Shown here one piece after another: positions 56,028 through 64,000 of a stretch of 64,000 nucleotides of DNA (position 1 is its first letter; every line of letters begins with the position of its first letter). Under the pieces are notes generated by a model that saw nothing but the letters and a program-made list of their open reading frames with translations, was not told where the DNA came from and searched no databases. This DNA comes from Amorphoplanes digitatis (lineage in GTDB: Bacteria; Actinomycetota; Actinomycetes; Mycobacteriales; Micromonosporaceae): NCBI RefSeq assembly GCF_014205335.1, contig NZ_JACHNH010000001.1, positions 496,001 through 560,000 on the forward strand, in the 5' to 3' direction. Made by a program: the position numbers and the translations under genes.

Positions 56028-56605
56028 GGTGGTCCTCCTGATCGGCCGGAGTGCGACCTCCGCAATATCGCGGAAAAGCCGACGCCCGGCGTACTCGTTG
56101 TTTCGGTGTGGCGCCGATCCGGTGCGGCGGATCCGGCGCTGCGACAAAGATGGCGGATTCGCCGCGACGCCGCGATAGTGCTTTTGTTCGCCTCTCCGAT
56201 ACCGCGATACACCCCGGTCGCGCCGACCGGGCTAATCCGATCGGCTTACGGGATCGAGCGTCCAACATGGCCCGGCGGCCTGCGGGTATGCATGCGCGGT
56301 GGTGTCTGCCTGGCGAAATGAAGTGCTAGCGGTGACGCGGCATGATCTCAAATCGGGTAAACGGACCGGACCTGATCGGCGGCGGTTTTCATAAGGCTTT
56401 CGTGGGTTACCCGAGGTTATTTTCTTTCCCCACGACACGCATTTTTCTCTGCCCTGTCCCTAACGGGGTCGGCTGAACGACGATGTCGTCACCTGAAAGA
56501 GGCAATCGGCCGACGGTTCTGTCGAGTCCGGGAGGCGCGAGGTCCGGGAGCGTGCACCGGACGGTGGGGGCCGCGGTCAACGATAACCGACGGCCGTCGC
56601 GCGGC
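56028..56605. other. 578-bp intergenic region with AT-rich promoter-like island
   Basis: No frame shows coding bias. The stretch 56380-56450 is strikingly AT-rich for this genome and probably holds promoter sequence. The leader of the 55536-56027 gene contains GGCTTTTCCG, similar to GGCTTTTTCCG in the leader of the 53032-53703 gene. A GTCCGG-9 nt-CCGGAC stem (56542-56562) may end transcription of the methyltransferase gene. Confidence 0.45.
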
Positions 56606-57343
56606 TCAGGCCGCGCGGGCCAGCACCAGGACGGTGAGGATGTCCATCTCCACGGCGCCGCCCCAGCCGTCGATCGCCGCGCCCAGGTTGGTCACCGCCG
56701 CACGCTGGTCCCGCGCCGAGTGGTTGCGGAAGTTCGAGAACGTCGAGAGCAGCCGCAGGTACTGCTCCTTCGACAGCACCGGGAAGCGGTGCCACTGGTG
56801 CACCTCGACGTCCGTGAACAGCCCGCTCCGCTCGATGCCCACGCGGGCCCAGTCCACCTGGCGGTCGTCAATCGACGGTGTCGGGTCGATCGCCTGAAGG
56901 ATGGCGTCGACGGTGTCCTGCTGGCGCGGTACGGCGTACCCATGACTGTTGTGGAAGATCGCCAGCGTGCCGCGCGGCAGCAGGGCCGCGCGGGCGAGCC
57001 GCTCGCGGCTCCGCTCATCCATCCAGTGCCAGGCCGTCGCGCAGGCGAGCAGGCCGACCCCGCCCGGCGGCGGCGTCCACTCCTCGAACGCCGCGTTCGC
57101 GACCTCGACCTGCGGGAACTTCTTCGTCAGCACCGCGGCCATCCGCGGGTCCGGCTCGACGGCCGTCACCGGCACGCCGAGCCTGAGCAGCAGTTCCGTC
57201 GCCTTGCCCGTGCCGGCGCCGACGTCGGCGACCGAGGCGGGGCGGCCACCGTGGAAGGCCGTGACGGCGCCGAGCGCCTCGTCCGGGTAGCCCTGGCGCG
57301 CCTCGTCGTAGATGGCGGCGACCTCGCCGAACACTCGCGTCAT
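56606..57343 (-). CDS. Class I SAM-dependent methyltransferase
   Basis: A 245-residue methyltransferase: IYDEARQGYPDEAL start, SAM-binding VADVGAGTGKATELLL (motif I, about 38-53), acidic VEPDPRMAAVL (motif II) and FNSHGYAVPRQQD-type C-terminal half. The substrate is unknown; it resembles the ubiquinone/menaquinone-methyltransferase-like group often annotated only by fold. The ATG at 57343 lies 7 nt after TAGGGT (minus strand) and has no ribosome binding site, so a leaderless mRNA is likely. It diverges from the RidA gene across only 27 bp. Confidence 0.85.
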   Translation of the reverse strand: MTRVFGEVAAIYDEARQGYPDEALGAVTAFHGGRPASVADVGAGTGKATELLLRLGVPVTAVEPDPRMAAVLTKKFPQVEVANAAFEEWTPPPGGVGLLACATAWHWMDERSRERLARAALLPRGTLAIFHNSHGYAVPRQQDTVDAILQAIDPTPSIDDRQVDWARVGIERSGLFTDVEVHQWHRFPVLSKEQYLRLLSTFSNFRNHSARDQRAAVTNLGAAIDGWGGAVEMDILTVLVLARAA

Positions 57344-57370
57344 GGGTTGCACCCTAGTTACGCTGCGGCC
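57344..57370. promoter_or_regulatory. 27-bp divergent promoter for two apparently leaderless genes
   Basis: Minus-strand TAGGGT (57351-57356) is 7 nt before the methyltransferase ATG. Plus-strand TACGCT (57359-57364) is 6 nt before the RidA-family ATG. Both fit TANNNT -10 elements of leaderless transcripts, and neither gene has a ribosome binding site. Confidence 0.4.
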
Positions 57371-57757
57371 ATGCAGCACCACGTTAATCCCGCCGGGCTG
57401 CCGCCGACGAACGGCTACAGCCATGCGGTCTCGTTCAGCGGCGCGATGGTCGTGGTCTCCGGGCAGGTCCCGCTCGACGCCGAGGGCCGGGTGGTCGGCG
57501 CCGACGATCCGCAGGCGCAGACCCGCCAGGTGTTCCACAATCTTCTCGGTGCGCTCGCCGCCGCGGGCACCGACCTCGCGCACGTGGTGAAGCTGACCGT
57601 CTACCTCACCAACATGGGTGACCTGGCGGACTTCCGCGCGGTGCGCGACGAGTTCATCGATCCGCTTCGGCCGCCGGCCAGCTCCCTGGTGCAGGTCAGC
57701 GGCCTGGTGCATCCCGCGTTCCGGGTCGAGATCGAGGCGCTGGCCGTCGTCGGTTAG
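57371..57757 (+). CDS. RidA family (YjgF/YER057c) protein
   Basis: A 128-residue RidA-family protein, likely trimeric, that would hydrolyse reactive enamine/imine intermediates such as 2-aminoacrylate. Features: GYSHAVSFSGAMVVVSGQVP (about 15-34), the DLAHVVKLTVYLTNMGDLAD segment and PPASSLVQVSGLVHPAFRVE. The catalytic arginine of archetypal RidA lies in an R-x-T-type segment; here the equivalent region is PLRPPASSLV with an Arg, so activity is plausible but not certain. Its stop overlaps the stop of a convergent small gene. Confidence 0.88.
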   Translation: MQHHVNPAGLPPTNGYSHAVSFSGAMVVVSGQVPLDAEGRVVGADDPQAQTRQVFHNLLGALAAAGTDLAHVVKLTVYLTNMGDLADFRAVRDEFIDPLRPPASSLVQVSGLVHPAFRVEIEALAVVG

Positions 57758-57939
57758 GGCGGCGAGAGGCTCGGGGTCGATCCCGGTGCGCGCGGGGTGT
57801 CCCGCGCCACCCCGACCGCGAGGAGGCCGAGCAGGCCGGCGAGCAGCAGCGCGGCGATGATGAACTCCGCCTTGTCCCGTCCGCGGATCCGGTGCCGGCG
57901 CGGCGGGTCGTACCATGGGTCCGGTCGTTCACGGCGCAT
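57754..57939 (-). CDS. Small single-pass membrane protein
   Basis: A 61-residue protein with a basic, aromatic N-terminus (RRERPDPWYDPPRRHRIRG), one transmembrane helix (AEFIIAALLLAGLLGLLAVG) and a short Pro/Ser tail. The positive-inside pattern and clear membrane segment support a real gene. No ribosome binding site is visible. The function is unknown. The last bases overlap the RidA-family stop on the other strand. Confidence 0.5.
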   Translation of the reverse strand: MRRERPDPWYDPPRRHRIRGRDKAEFIIAALLLAGLLGLLAVGVARDTPRAPGSTPSLSPP

Positions 57940-58050
57940 CTGTCCAGTTTCGTGAGCGTTCCGCCGGCCGTCATCGGCGAAAGAAGCAAAAACTATTAGC
58001 CTCTTTCGGCATATCTCGGCGCCCGCCCGCTCGTTCCCGCCCGCGCGGCG

Positions 58051-58086
58051 GCCGGGCCGGATCTGATCTCTCGAATCCGGCCCGGC
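58051..58086. terminator. Hairpin terminator of the egt operon
   Basis: Perfect 12-bp arms (GCCGGGCCGGAT and ATCCGGCCCGGC) with a 12-base loop, 25 bp beyond the egtD stop on the minus strand. Confidence 0.7.
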
Positions 58087-58111
58087 GACACTCGACGCCG
58101 TCGTGGGCGGG

Positions 58112-59077
58112 TCAGTCGGCCTGCACCAGGGACACCGCGAACAGGCCGGCGGGATCGGTCCAGAAGTGCCGCAGCGCGAAGCCCGCCGCGGCCAGCTCCG
58201 CCTCCAGCCCGGCGCGGCGGAACTTCGCCGAGATCTCGGTGCGCAGCTCCTCACCGGCGGCGAAGTCCACCGTCAGGTCGAGGCCGCGGATCCGGATCCG
58301 CTGCGCCGAGGTGGCCCTCAGCCGCATCTCGATCCACTCCTGCTCGGCGTCCCAGAGCGCGACGTGCGCGAACGCGTCCGGGTCGAAGTCGGCACCCAGC
58401 CGGCGGTTCACCACCCGCAGCACGTTCCGGTTGAACTCGGCGGTGACCCCGGCCGCGTCGTCGTACGCCGGCACCACGACCGACGGGTCCTTGACCAGGT
58501 CGGTACCGAGCAGCAGCCACTCGCCGGTGCGGAGGACGGCACGCAGCCGGCCCAGGAAGTCGGCGCGTTCGGCCGGCGCGAGGTTGCCGATGGTCCCGCC
58601 GAGGAACGCGACCATCCGGTTGTCGCCGTCCGGTATGTGCGCCAGGTGGCGGGTCAGGTCGCCAACGACCCCGCGTACGGCCAGGCCGGGGTAGCGCGCG
58701 ACGAGCCGGTCGACGGCGTCCTCGAGCGCGGCGGACGAGACGTCGAGCGGGGTGAAGGCGCCGAGCGTGCCGTGATCGAGCAGCGCGTCGAGCAGCAGGC
58801 ACGTCTTCTCCGACGAGCCGGAGCCCAGCTCGACGAGCGCCTTCGCGTCGGTGATCCGGGCGATCTCGGCGGCCCGGGCGGCGAGGATCGCCCGCTCGGT
58901 CCGGGTCGGGTAGTACTCGGGCAGCCGGGTGATGTCCTCGAAGAGTTCGCTGCCCCGGGCGTCGTAGAACCACTTCGGCGGTAGCCACTTGGGCATCGCG
59001 GTAAGGCCGGTGGCCACGTCGGCGCGCAGCGTCCGGTCGAGGTATTTGTCGTCGAGATGGATCTCCAGCGCGGTCAT
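58112..59077 (-). CDS. egtD: L-histidine N-alpha-methyltransferase
   Basis: A 321-residue EgtD, the same length as the mycobacterial enzyme. It trimethylates histidine to hercynine with three SAM, the first ergothioneine step. Features: KWFYDARGSELFEDITRLPE, YPTRTERAIL, SAM-binding ALVELGSGSSEKTCLLLDAL, and the ENTER the GGTIGNLAP loop (MVAFLGGTIGNLAPAERADF). The ATG overlaps the egtC stop (ATGA). Last gene of egtABCD; a hairpin terminator follows. Confidence 0.95.
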   Translation of the reverse strand: MTALEIHLDDKYLDRTLRADVATGLTAMPKWLPPKWFYDARGSELFEDITRLPEYYPTRTERAILAARAAEIARITDAKALVELGSGSSEKTCLLLDALLDHGTLGAFTPLDVSSAALEDAVDRLVARYPGLAVRGVVGDLTRHLAHIPDGDNRMVAFLGGTIGNLAPAERADFLGRLRAVLRTGEWLLLGTDLVKDPSVVVPAYDDAAGVTAEFNRNVLRVVNRRLGADFDPDAFAHVALWDAEQEWIEMRLRATSAQRIRIRGLDLTVDFAAGEELRTEISAKFRRAGLEAELAAAGFALRHFWTDPAGLFAVSLVQAD

Positions 59078-59823
59078 GATCTCCCTAGCGCGGTGATGTC
59101 CAGCGTGGATGGCGTGGCAACGAGCAGGTGGCCGTCCGGCACGGCTCGCCAGGCCGGTCCGGGATCGATGGGTTCGGAGCTGACCAGTACGGACGCGGCG
59201 TCCGCCCGAACGGACAGGGCGTGCCCGGCGGCGCTGGCGGCGATCTGCCGGCCGTCGGTGAGCAGCAGGTTGAGCCGTGAGCCGGGCGCGGCCGCGGAGA
59301 CCTCCGCCACGGTCGCGGCGACGGCCTCGGCGGGCGTCGCACCGGCCCGGAGCCGGTGCCGGGTCAGTGCCCAGAGCAGGGCGGCGTCGGTGGGCGCGTC
59401 GAGGGTGACCAGGTCGCGTACCGGCAGCCGCCCGGCGAGCGCGGCGAGCGAGTCGGGCCATCCGGCGACGACCCCGTTGTGGCTGAACAGCCAGTCGCCC
59501 TCGGCGAACGGCGCCGCCGCGGTCTCCACGACCGGCATGCCGACCGTCGCCGAGCGCACCGCGGCGAGCAGGCAGCCCGCGCTGGTGTGCGCGGCCAGCG
59601 CCGGCAGCGCGGCGTCGGTCCACATCGGAGCCGCGCTGCGGTAGCGCACCGGCGCGGCGCCGTGGTCCGGGTACCAGCCCACGCCGAAGCCGTCGGCGTT
59701 GATGGTGCCGCCGCCGCGCATGTCGCGCGGCGCCCAGGACTGCCGGACGAGGGCGTGCGGCGCCTCGAACAGCAGGTCCGACAGGGCTACCGGTACTCCG
59801 AGATAGGCCAGGTGGCGGCACAT
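59074..59823 (-). CDS. egtC: Ergothioneine gamma-glutamyl amidohydrolase
   Basis: A 249-residue class II glutamine-amidotransferase-fold enzyme with the N-terminal nucleophile Cys2 (MCRHLAYLG), NADGFGVGWYPD and the FSHNGVVAGW segment. EgtC removes the gamma-glutamyl group from the hercynyl gamma-glutamylcysteine sulfoxide made by EgtB. The ATG shares one base with the egtB stop (TGATG), and the stop overlaps egtD. All catalytic-fold residues seen are intact. Confidence 0.93.
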   Translation of the reverse strand: MCRHLAYLGVPVALSDLLFEAPHALVRQSWAPRDMRGGGTINADGFGVGWYPDHGAAPVRYRSAAPMWTDAALPALAAHTSAGCLLAAVRSATVGMPVVETAAAPFAEGDWLFSHNGVVAGWPDSLAALAGRLPVRDLVTLDAPTDAALLWALTRHRLRAGATPAEAVAATVAEVSAAAPGSRLNLLLTDGRQIAASAAGHALSVRADAASVLVSSEPIDPGPAWRAVPDGHLLVATPSTLDITALGRS

Positions 59824-61127
59824 CAGGCAGCGCCGGGACCGGCGTCCCGGGCGCAGCGGAACCCGCTGAAGATCTGCCGCCGGACCGGATGATCCCAGTT
59901 GCGGAACGTGCCCCGGCAGGCGGCCGCGTCGGTGCCGAACGACCCGCCCCGCAGCACCTTGTAGTCGCCGCCGAAGAACACCTGCGAGTACTCGGCGTAG
60001 GGGAACACGGCGAAGCCCGGGTAGCCGTCGAAGCCCGAGCCGGTCCACTCCCAGACGTCGCCGATGAGCTGGTGCACGCCCAGCGGCGAGGCGCCGTCCG
60101 GATAGGCGCCGGCCGGCGCGGGGGACAGGTGGCGCTGCCCGAGGTTGGCATGCCGCGGCTCCGGTGGGTCGTCGCCCCACGGGTAGCGCCGGGACCGGCC
60201 GGTCGCCGGGTCGAAGCGGGCGGCCTTCTCCCACTCGGCCTCGCTGGGCAGCCGGCGGCCGGCCCACGCCGCGAAGGCCTCCGCCTCGAAGTAGCAGACG
60301 TGCACCACGGGCTCGTCGGCGACGATCCGCTCGGTGCGCCCGAACCTCGTATACGCCCAGCCGTCGCCGTCGCGCCGCCAGTGCATCGGCGCGGTCAGCC
60401 CGGCGGCCTGCCGGTGCGCCCAGCCGCGCGCGCTCCACCAGCGGGCGTCGTCGTACCCGCCGGCGGCGATGAACTCGGCGTAGCGGGCGTTGGTCACCGG
60501 CGCCGCGTCGATGTGGAACGCGGGCACGTCGACGGTGTGCGCCGGCCGCTCGTTGTCCAGCGCCCACGCCTCGGTGTCGGTGCCCATGGTGAACGGGCCG
60601 CCGGGTATCAGCACCTCGCCGGTGACCGGGATCCGGGCGGCCGGCGGCGGTTCGGCGTCGAGCACGGGCGCGCCGTCGCGCAGCTGGTGGGTGGCGAGCA
60701 TGGTCTCGTCGTGCTGCTGCTCGTGCTGGATGATCATGCCGAACGCGAAGCCGTCCGCGACCAGCGGCCGCCCGTCGAGGCGGACCCGGTCGAGCACGTC
60801 GAGGGCCTTGTCCCGCACCTGGTCCACATAGGCGCGGGCCTCGGCCGGGCCGAGCAGCGGCAGCGCCGGGCGGTCGCCGCGCGGGTGCTTGAAGGCGTCG
60901 TACAGCTCGTCGATGTCGCGGCGCACCGGCTCCCGGCCGCCGACGTCCCGGACCAGCCAGAGCTCCTCCTGGTTGGCGACGTGCGCGAGGTCCCAGACCA
61001 GGGGTGACATCAGCGGTGAGTGCTGGCGGACGAGATCGGAGTCGTCGACGGCCTCGGTCAGCAGGGCCGTTCGCGCGCGGGCACGCTCCAGTTCGGCGGC
61101 GACGGCGAGACGCAGGTCCTGGGTCAT
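59823..61127 (-). CDS. egtB: Ergothioneine sulfoxide synthase (EgtB)
   Basis: A 434-residue non-haem iron enzyme joining gamma-glutamylcysteine to hercynine with oxygen. The DinB-like domain supplies the three iron histidines: His49 (DLAHVANQEE), His135 and His139 (HEQQHDETML). The C-terminal formylglycine-generating-enzyme-like domain includes GGPFTMGTD, RLPSEAEWEKAARFD, WEWTGSGFDGYPGF and RGGSF. Cys/Tyr residues needed for sulfoxide synthesis lie in the C-terminal part. It is coupled to egtA (ATGA) and egtC. Confidence 0.95.
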   Translation of the reverse strand: MTQDLRLAVAAELERARARTALLTEAVDDSDLVRQHSPLMSPLVWDLAHVANQEELWLVRDVGGREPVRRDIDELYDAFKHPRGDRPALPLLGPAEARAYVDQVRDKALDVLDRVRLDGRPLVADGFAFGMIIQHEQQHDETMLATHQLRDGAPVLDAEPPPAARIPVTGEVLIPGGPFTMGTDTEAWALDNERPAHTVDVPAFHIDAAPVTNARYAEFIAAGGYDDARWWSARGWAHRQAAGLTAPMHWRRDGDGWAYTRFGRTERIVADEPVVHVCYFEAEAFAAWAGRRLPSEAEWEKAARFDPATGRSRRYPWGDDPPEPRHANLGQRHLSPAPAGAYPDGASPLGVHQLIGDVWEWTGSGFDGYPGFAVFPYAEYSQVFFGGDYKVLRGGSFGTDAAACRGTFRNWDHPVRRQIFSGFRCARDAGPGAA

Positions 61128-62356
61128 TCGTGCGGGTCCTTCCTGATGCCGGCGCGATGCAGGCGCCGATCGAGGATGTCGGTCACCACGTCACGGACGG
61201 CCGGCGGCAGGCCGGTGCGGTCCAGGTGGCGGCAGGCGAGATCCAGTAGCTCGGTGGCGCAGGCCCGGACGGCCGGGTCGGCCAGGCCGTGCCGGGCGGC
61301 GTGCACCCAGCGTCCGGCCGTCGGCGCGGCGACGGCGCGGGCCGCGTCGGTGATCGCGTCGTCGGCGACCAGGGTCGCCAGGACGGCGACCGGGGCGATC
61401 CATTCCCCGCCCGGCTGCGCGTCCAGGTAGCGGACCTCCAGGTAGCCGCGCGGGCGTACCGGCGGGAACAGGGTGCTCAGGTGGTAGTCGAGGTCGCCGA
61501 CGACCGGCGGGCCGGGCAGCGCGCCGCCGATCCAGTCGGGGAAGGTCACCTCGGGCGGCACGTCCCACCGGCCGGCGTCGCGGCGCACGCAGAGCAGCGG
61601 GGCGGCGAGCGCGTAGCGGACCCAGCCGGTGGCCGGGTCGCCCGGATCGTCGACCGGCCCGGTGCGGCGCGGGTCGATGCCGTACCAGGCGGCCATCCGG
61701 GCGGACGCCCAGCCGGTGTCGCGCCCGGCGTGGCGCCCGGAGGTGGCGAACGCGGCAAGCAGGGCCGGTCCCACCTCGTGCAGGGCGTTCCAGCGCTGAG
61801 GTAATCGGTCCTCGGTGCCGGCGTCGAGGCAGACCTGGAGGCCGGCGGTGCTGCACATCATGGTGTGGCCGTGCCGGCCGGTGGCGTCGAACCGCCGCTG
61901 CATTGCCGCGTACCGCGGGGTGTGCAGGATGCGTCGCGGCGGCCGGTGCGGGTCGAGCCCGCTCTCGCCGAGCACCAGGCCGGAGCGGGCCAGCAGGGCG
62001 GCGAGCAGCGCGTGGTCGGTGCTGAGGGCTTCGTACAACTCGGTGAGGGAGCCGGCCGGTGCCGAGGAGATCTCGACCTGGCCGCCGGGCTCGACGGTCA
62101 CCGTGCCACCGCCAGGTAACGGATCACCGGGGTGGGAACTGCCTAGTGCGGGTGGTGCGTGAGTGCCGAGGGCTGTTCGCAGCTCGGCGGCCTCGACATA
62201 TGCCGCCGGTGCCCCGTCGCGATGGACGGTCCATTCCAGTTCGACGCCGATGCGGCTCGGCGGGCCGGTCTTGAAGCAGATGCCGGAGATGTGCTCGGCG
62301 GCCTGTGCGACGTGTTGCAGGGTGTCCTGGGATCTTTCACGACTGAAGGTAGCCAC
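61124..62356 (-). CDS. egtA: Gamma-glutamylcysteine ligase (EgtA, GCS2 type)
   Basis: A 410-residue carboxylate-amine ligase making gamma-glutamylcysteine for the EgtB step. Features: RIGVELEWTVHRDG near the start (Glu residues for metal binding), GGQVEISSAP, the RHGHTMMCSTAGLQVCLDAG segment and RGYLEVRYLDAQPGGEW. I chose GTG at 62356 because GGGGGAGG lies just upstream; an in-frame GTG at 62392 would add 12 residues. It is the first gene of egtABCD. A palindrome lies 75-85 bp upstream. Confidence 0.92.
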   Translation of the reverse strand: MATFSRERSQDTLQHVAQAAEHISGICFKTGPPSRIGVELEWTVHRDGAPAAYVEAAELRTALGTHAPPALGSSHPGDPLPGGGTVTVEPGGQVEISSAPAGSLTELYEALSTDHALLAALLARSGLVLGESGLDPHRPPRRILHTPRYAAMQRRFDATGRHGHTMMCSTAGLQVCLDAGTEDRLPQRWNALHEVGPALLAAFATSGRHAGRDTGWASARMAAWYGIDPRRTGPVDDPGDPATGWVRYALAAPLLCVRRDAGRWDVPPEVTFPDWIGGALPGPPVVGDLDYHLSTLFPPVRPRGYLEVRYLDAQPGGEWIAPVAVLATLVADDAITDAARAVAAPTAGRWVHAARHGLADPAVRACATELLDLACRHLDRTGLPPAVRDVVTDILDRRLHRAGIRKDPHE

Positions 62357-62430
62357 GGCCCTCCCCCGAGTAGTCGGTTCCCTGCCGGACACTACCTACA
62401 AAAAACCGACTTGGCATTCCCGCGAGACAA

Positions 62431-62441
62431 TCACTTTGTGA
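62431..62441. promoter_or_regulatory. Palindrome upstream of egtA
   Basis: TCAC-TTT-GTGA, a perfect 11-bp symmetric element in the AT-rich 105-bp gap that should contain the egt promoter. The regulator is unknown. Confidence 0.3.
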
Positions 62442-62461
62442 CCATTCGTTGATGTTCCAGG

Positions 62462-63202
62462 TCAGCCGCGTGTGGCCTGGACGAGGAATCGGTGCGCGGT
62501 CACCGTGTAGTGGCCGTGCGTCCGGATGGTCGCGTCTATCCGGCGCAGTGCGCGGTCGTACCGCTTCGGAGTGAAATCCCGGACCTGCCACGGCACGGCC
62601 CGCAGCTGATAGACGAGGGCGCCGATGTCGTGGAACGTCAGCGGCGGCCGCTCCTCGCGCACGTCCGTCACCCGCAGCCCCGCCGCACCCAGCGCTGCGA
62701 CCGCCTCCTCCGCCGTCCAGCTCGTCGCGTACGGCGGCGGCGCGCCCAGCTCCGCGTTCAGGTCGGCCAGATCGTCGCTGCCGACCTGCTGGCTCAGCAG
62801 CGTGCCACCGTGCTTGAGCAGGCGCGCGATGTCCTCCGCGGGCAGCCGCCCGTGCCGGCTCAGCACGACGTCGAACTCCTCCTCGCCGCCGGGCAGCTCG
62901 GTGACCACGGCCACCCCGAACGGGGCGAGCCGGTCCCGGGCCACCGCCATGTTCGGCGCCCAGCCCTCGACCGCGACGGTGTGCGTGGGCAGGGGCGCGA
63001 GCTCGACCAGCAGCTCACCGCCGCCGGTGTCGAGGTCAAGCAGGCTGCCTGCCCGGCGCAGCAGGGGCCGGGCCAGGTCCGGATAGGACCAGGAGGGGTC
63101 CGATCCGACCGCGCGGCCGTCCAGCCAGGCGAACTCCCAGCCGGTGACCGGCACGCCGACGGCCTCGCCGACGAGCTGGTCGTACTGCCGTGGAGAACGC
63201 AT
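62462..63202 (-). CDS. SAM-dependent methyltransferase-like protein
   Basis: A 246-residue class I methyltransferase-fold protein. Motif I is SLLDLDTGGGELLVELAPLP (about 53-72), with DxGxG changed to DTGGG. It is followed by VAVEGWAPNMAVARDRL (motif II), FDVVLSRHGRLPAEDIARLL and LKHGGTLLSQQVGSDDLADL. The fold resembles rRNA/small-molecule methyltransferases; the substrate is unknown. A TACCGT hexamer 5 nt before the ATG and no ribosome binding site suggest a leaderless mRNA. Confidence 0.82.
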   Translation of the reverse strand: MRSPRQYDQLVGEAVGVPVTGWEFAWLDGRAVGSDPSWSYPDLARPLLRRAGSLLDLDTGGGELLVELAPLPTHTVAVEGWAPNMAVARDRLAPFGVAVVTELPGGEEEFDVVLSRHGRLPAEDIARLLKHGGTLLSQQVGSDDLADLNAELGAPPPYATSWTAEEAVAALGAAGLRVTDVREERPPLTFHDIGALVYQLRAVPWQVRDFTPKRYDRALRRIDATIRTHGHYTVTAHRFLVQATRG

Positions 63203-63266
63203 GCCTGACGGTAACCGGACCGTTCCGCAGGGCGCGACCGGGTTCGGCGCGGTCTACGATCCGGAC

Positions 63267-64000
63267 ATGGTGCGTCTCGGCGGTCGAACGGATGTCGCAG
63301 CGATCGATGCGAGACCATTCGTGGCCGCGCTACCGCCGCTGATCGCACAGTGGCGCTCGTTGACCTTCACCGACGGGGTGGTGCTGCACCCCGTCACCGA
63401 GAAGCCGCACGACGGTCTGCGGGTGGTCGCCGGCCTGCACCCCTATCCGGGTGCCGCCTACCGGCTGATGCTCCGCGAGGACGACGTGCCCGAACCGACG
63501 CCCGAGGAGGCGCTGGTCGCCGCCCGGCTGGAGGACGCCGACACCCTCGCCGCGGCCGAGTGGGAACGCGGCCGGGTCGCCGTGGCGCGCGCCACCGGGC
63601 GGGTGGCGACGACCTGGCACACCTACGCCATCACGCTCGAGGCCGACGACCGGGACCGGACGTGCTTCACCGTCCACCATGACCGCAGCGGCACCCGGGC
63701 ACGGGTCGAGTTCTCGTCCGGGCCGATCGACGTGCTGCTACAGGTGCCCGACTGGCTCGGCTCACACGGCCTGCTCAGCGGCATGGTCAGCGCGCGGGTG
63801 CAGATCGACGCCGGCCGGCTCCCGCCGTACGAGAACGGGGAGCCGCAGCTGGTCGCGACGGTGACCCACCCGCGCGGCCGGGCCGTCGCCGAGCTCGGGA
63901 TGGCCCGCGCCGAGCCGGGCCGCTGGACCGTGACCACGAGCGCGGCCGCCCGCGGTGTCGGCTGGCTCAGGCCGCTGGTCGGGCTGGTCGCACCGTTCCT
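63267..64000 (+). CDS. Hypothetical protein, truncated by the window edge
   Basis: An open frame of at least 244 codons running off the right edge, with strong third-position G/C bias. I do not recognise a family. Visible segments are charged and mixed alpha/beta (LTFTDGVVLHPVTEKPHDG, LHPYPGAAYRLMLRED, TWHTYAITLEADDRDR), with no signal peptide or membrane helix so far. A TACGAT hexamer ends 6 nt before the ATG and no ribosome binding site is seen, so a leaderless mRNA is likely. It diverges from the methyltransferase gene. Confidence 0.7.
   Translation, partial: MVRLGGRTDVAAIDARPFVAALPPLIAQWRSLTFTDGVVLHPVTEKPHDGLRVVAGLHPYPGAAYRLMLREDDVPEPTPEEALVAARLEDADTLAAAEWERGRVAVARATGRVATTWHTYAITLEADDRDRTCFTVHHDRSGTRARVEFSSGPIDVLLQVPDWLGSHGLLSGMVSARVQIDAGRLPPYENGEPQLVATVTHPRGRAVAELGMARAEPGRWTVTTSAAARGVGWLRPLVGLVAPF

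Noticed and set aside
56232..56438. A 68-codon minus-strand frame in the intergenic region
   Set aside because: No third-position G/C bias, no ribosome binding site, and it covers the AT-rich promoter-like island.

Overview
This window comes from a high-GC actinomycete, most likely a filamentous member of the Micromonosporaceae (Actinoplanes/Micromonospora type). The main evidence is the pairing of mycothiol (mshB) and ergothioneine (egtABCD) genes, a mycobacterial Sdh1-type succinate dehydrogenase, a mycosin with type VII-like substrates, DapC next to a 7Fe ferredoxin, many GTG starts, very strong G/C preference at third codon positions and dense ATGA/GTGA stop-start overlaps. The family-level placement is inference from gene content. 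No rRNA, tRNA, CRISPR array, transposase, prophage or replication origin was recognised.

Layout. 1-6,050: a nucleotidyltransferase-fold protein and an S51 peptidase, then two overlapping minus-strand genes for large secreted carbohydrate enzymes (a sugar dehydrogenase and a ThuA/3-keto-glycoside hydrolase fusion) that end in almost the same ricin-type lectin domain. 6,300-7,630: small genes for a PH-domain protein, a degenerate pterin dehydratase homologue and a Nudix hydrolase. 7,580-22,770: a 15-kb catabolic island with an acyl-CoA ligase, two acyl-CoA dehydrogenases, an APH-type kinase, two SDRs, an aldehyde and an alcohol dehydrogenase, two TetR regulators and a five-gene branched-chain-type ABC importer. 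The kinase/dehydrogenase pair resembles LvaA/LvaC and ACAD10/11, which suggests catabolism of 4-hydroxyacyl-CoA compounds. 22,990-32,640: AlkB, a sortase-anchored wall protein, sdhCAB, a membrane protein with a Ser-Gly-Ala-Pro repeat, and TldD/TldE. 32,770-41,510: a secreted penicillin-acylase-family enzyme with a discoidin domain, a GH1 beta-glucosidase with an MFS transporter, two Uma2 proteins and an S9-family protein that has lost its catalytic residues.

41,590-52,840 (mostly plus strand): MshB, small membrane proteins, a VanW protein, a GNAT enzyme, ferredoxin-DapC, a compact type VII-like module (two putative substrates plus mycosin), a SIMPL protein and a DUF4407 membrane protein. 53,030-56,030: a minus-strand group of secreted or membrane-anchored proteins. 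Three share a two-cysteine beta-rich domain, and the fourth is fibronectin-III-like. A 22-codon coupled leader ORF precedes one of them. I recognise no described system here, and this is the most interesting unexplained part of the window. 56,600-64,000: two SAM methyltransferases, a RidA protein, a small membrane protein, the egtABCD operon without egtE, and a partial gene of unknown function that runs off the right edge.

How the genes may work together: the liv-type importer, ligase, kinase, dehydrogenases and SDRs form one plausible uptake-activation-oxidation route. The lectin-bearing enzymes and the GH1/MFS pair handle carbohydrates outside and inside the cell. MshB and EgtABCD supply the two low-molecular-weight thiols typical of actinomycetes.
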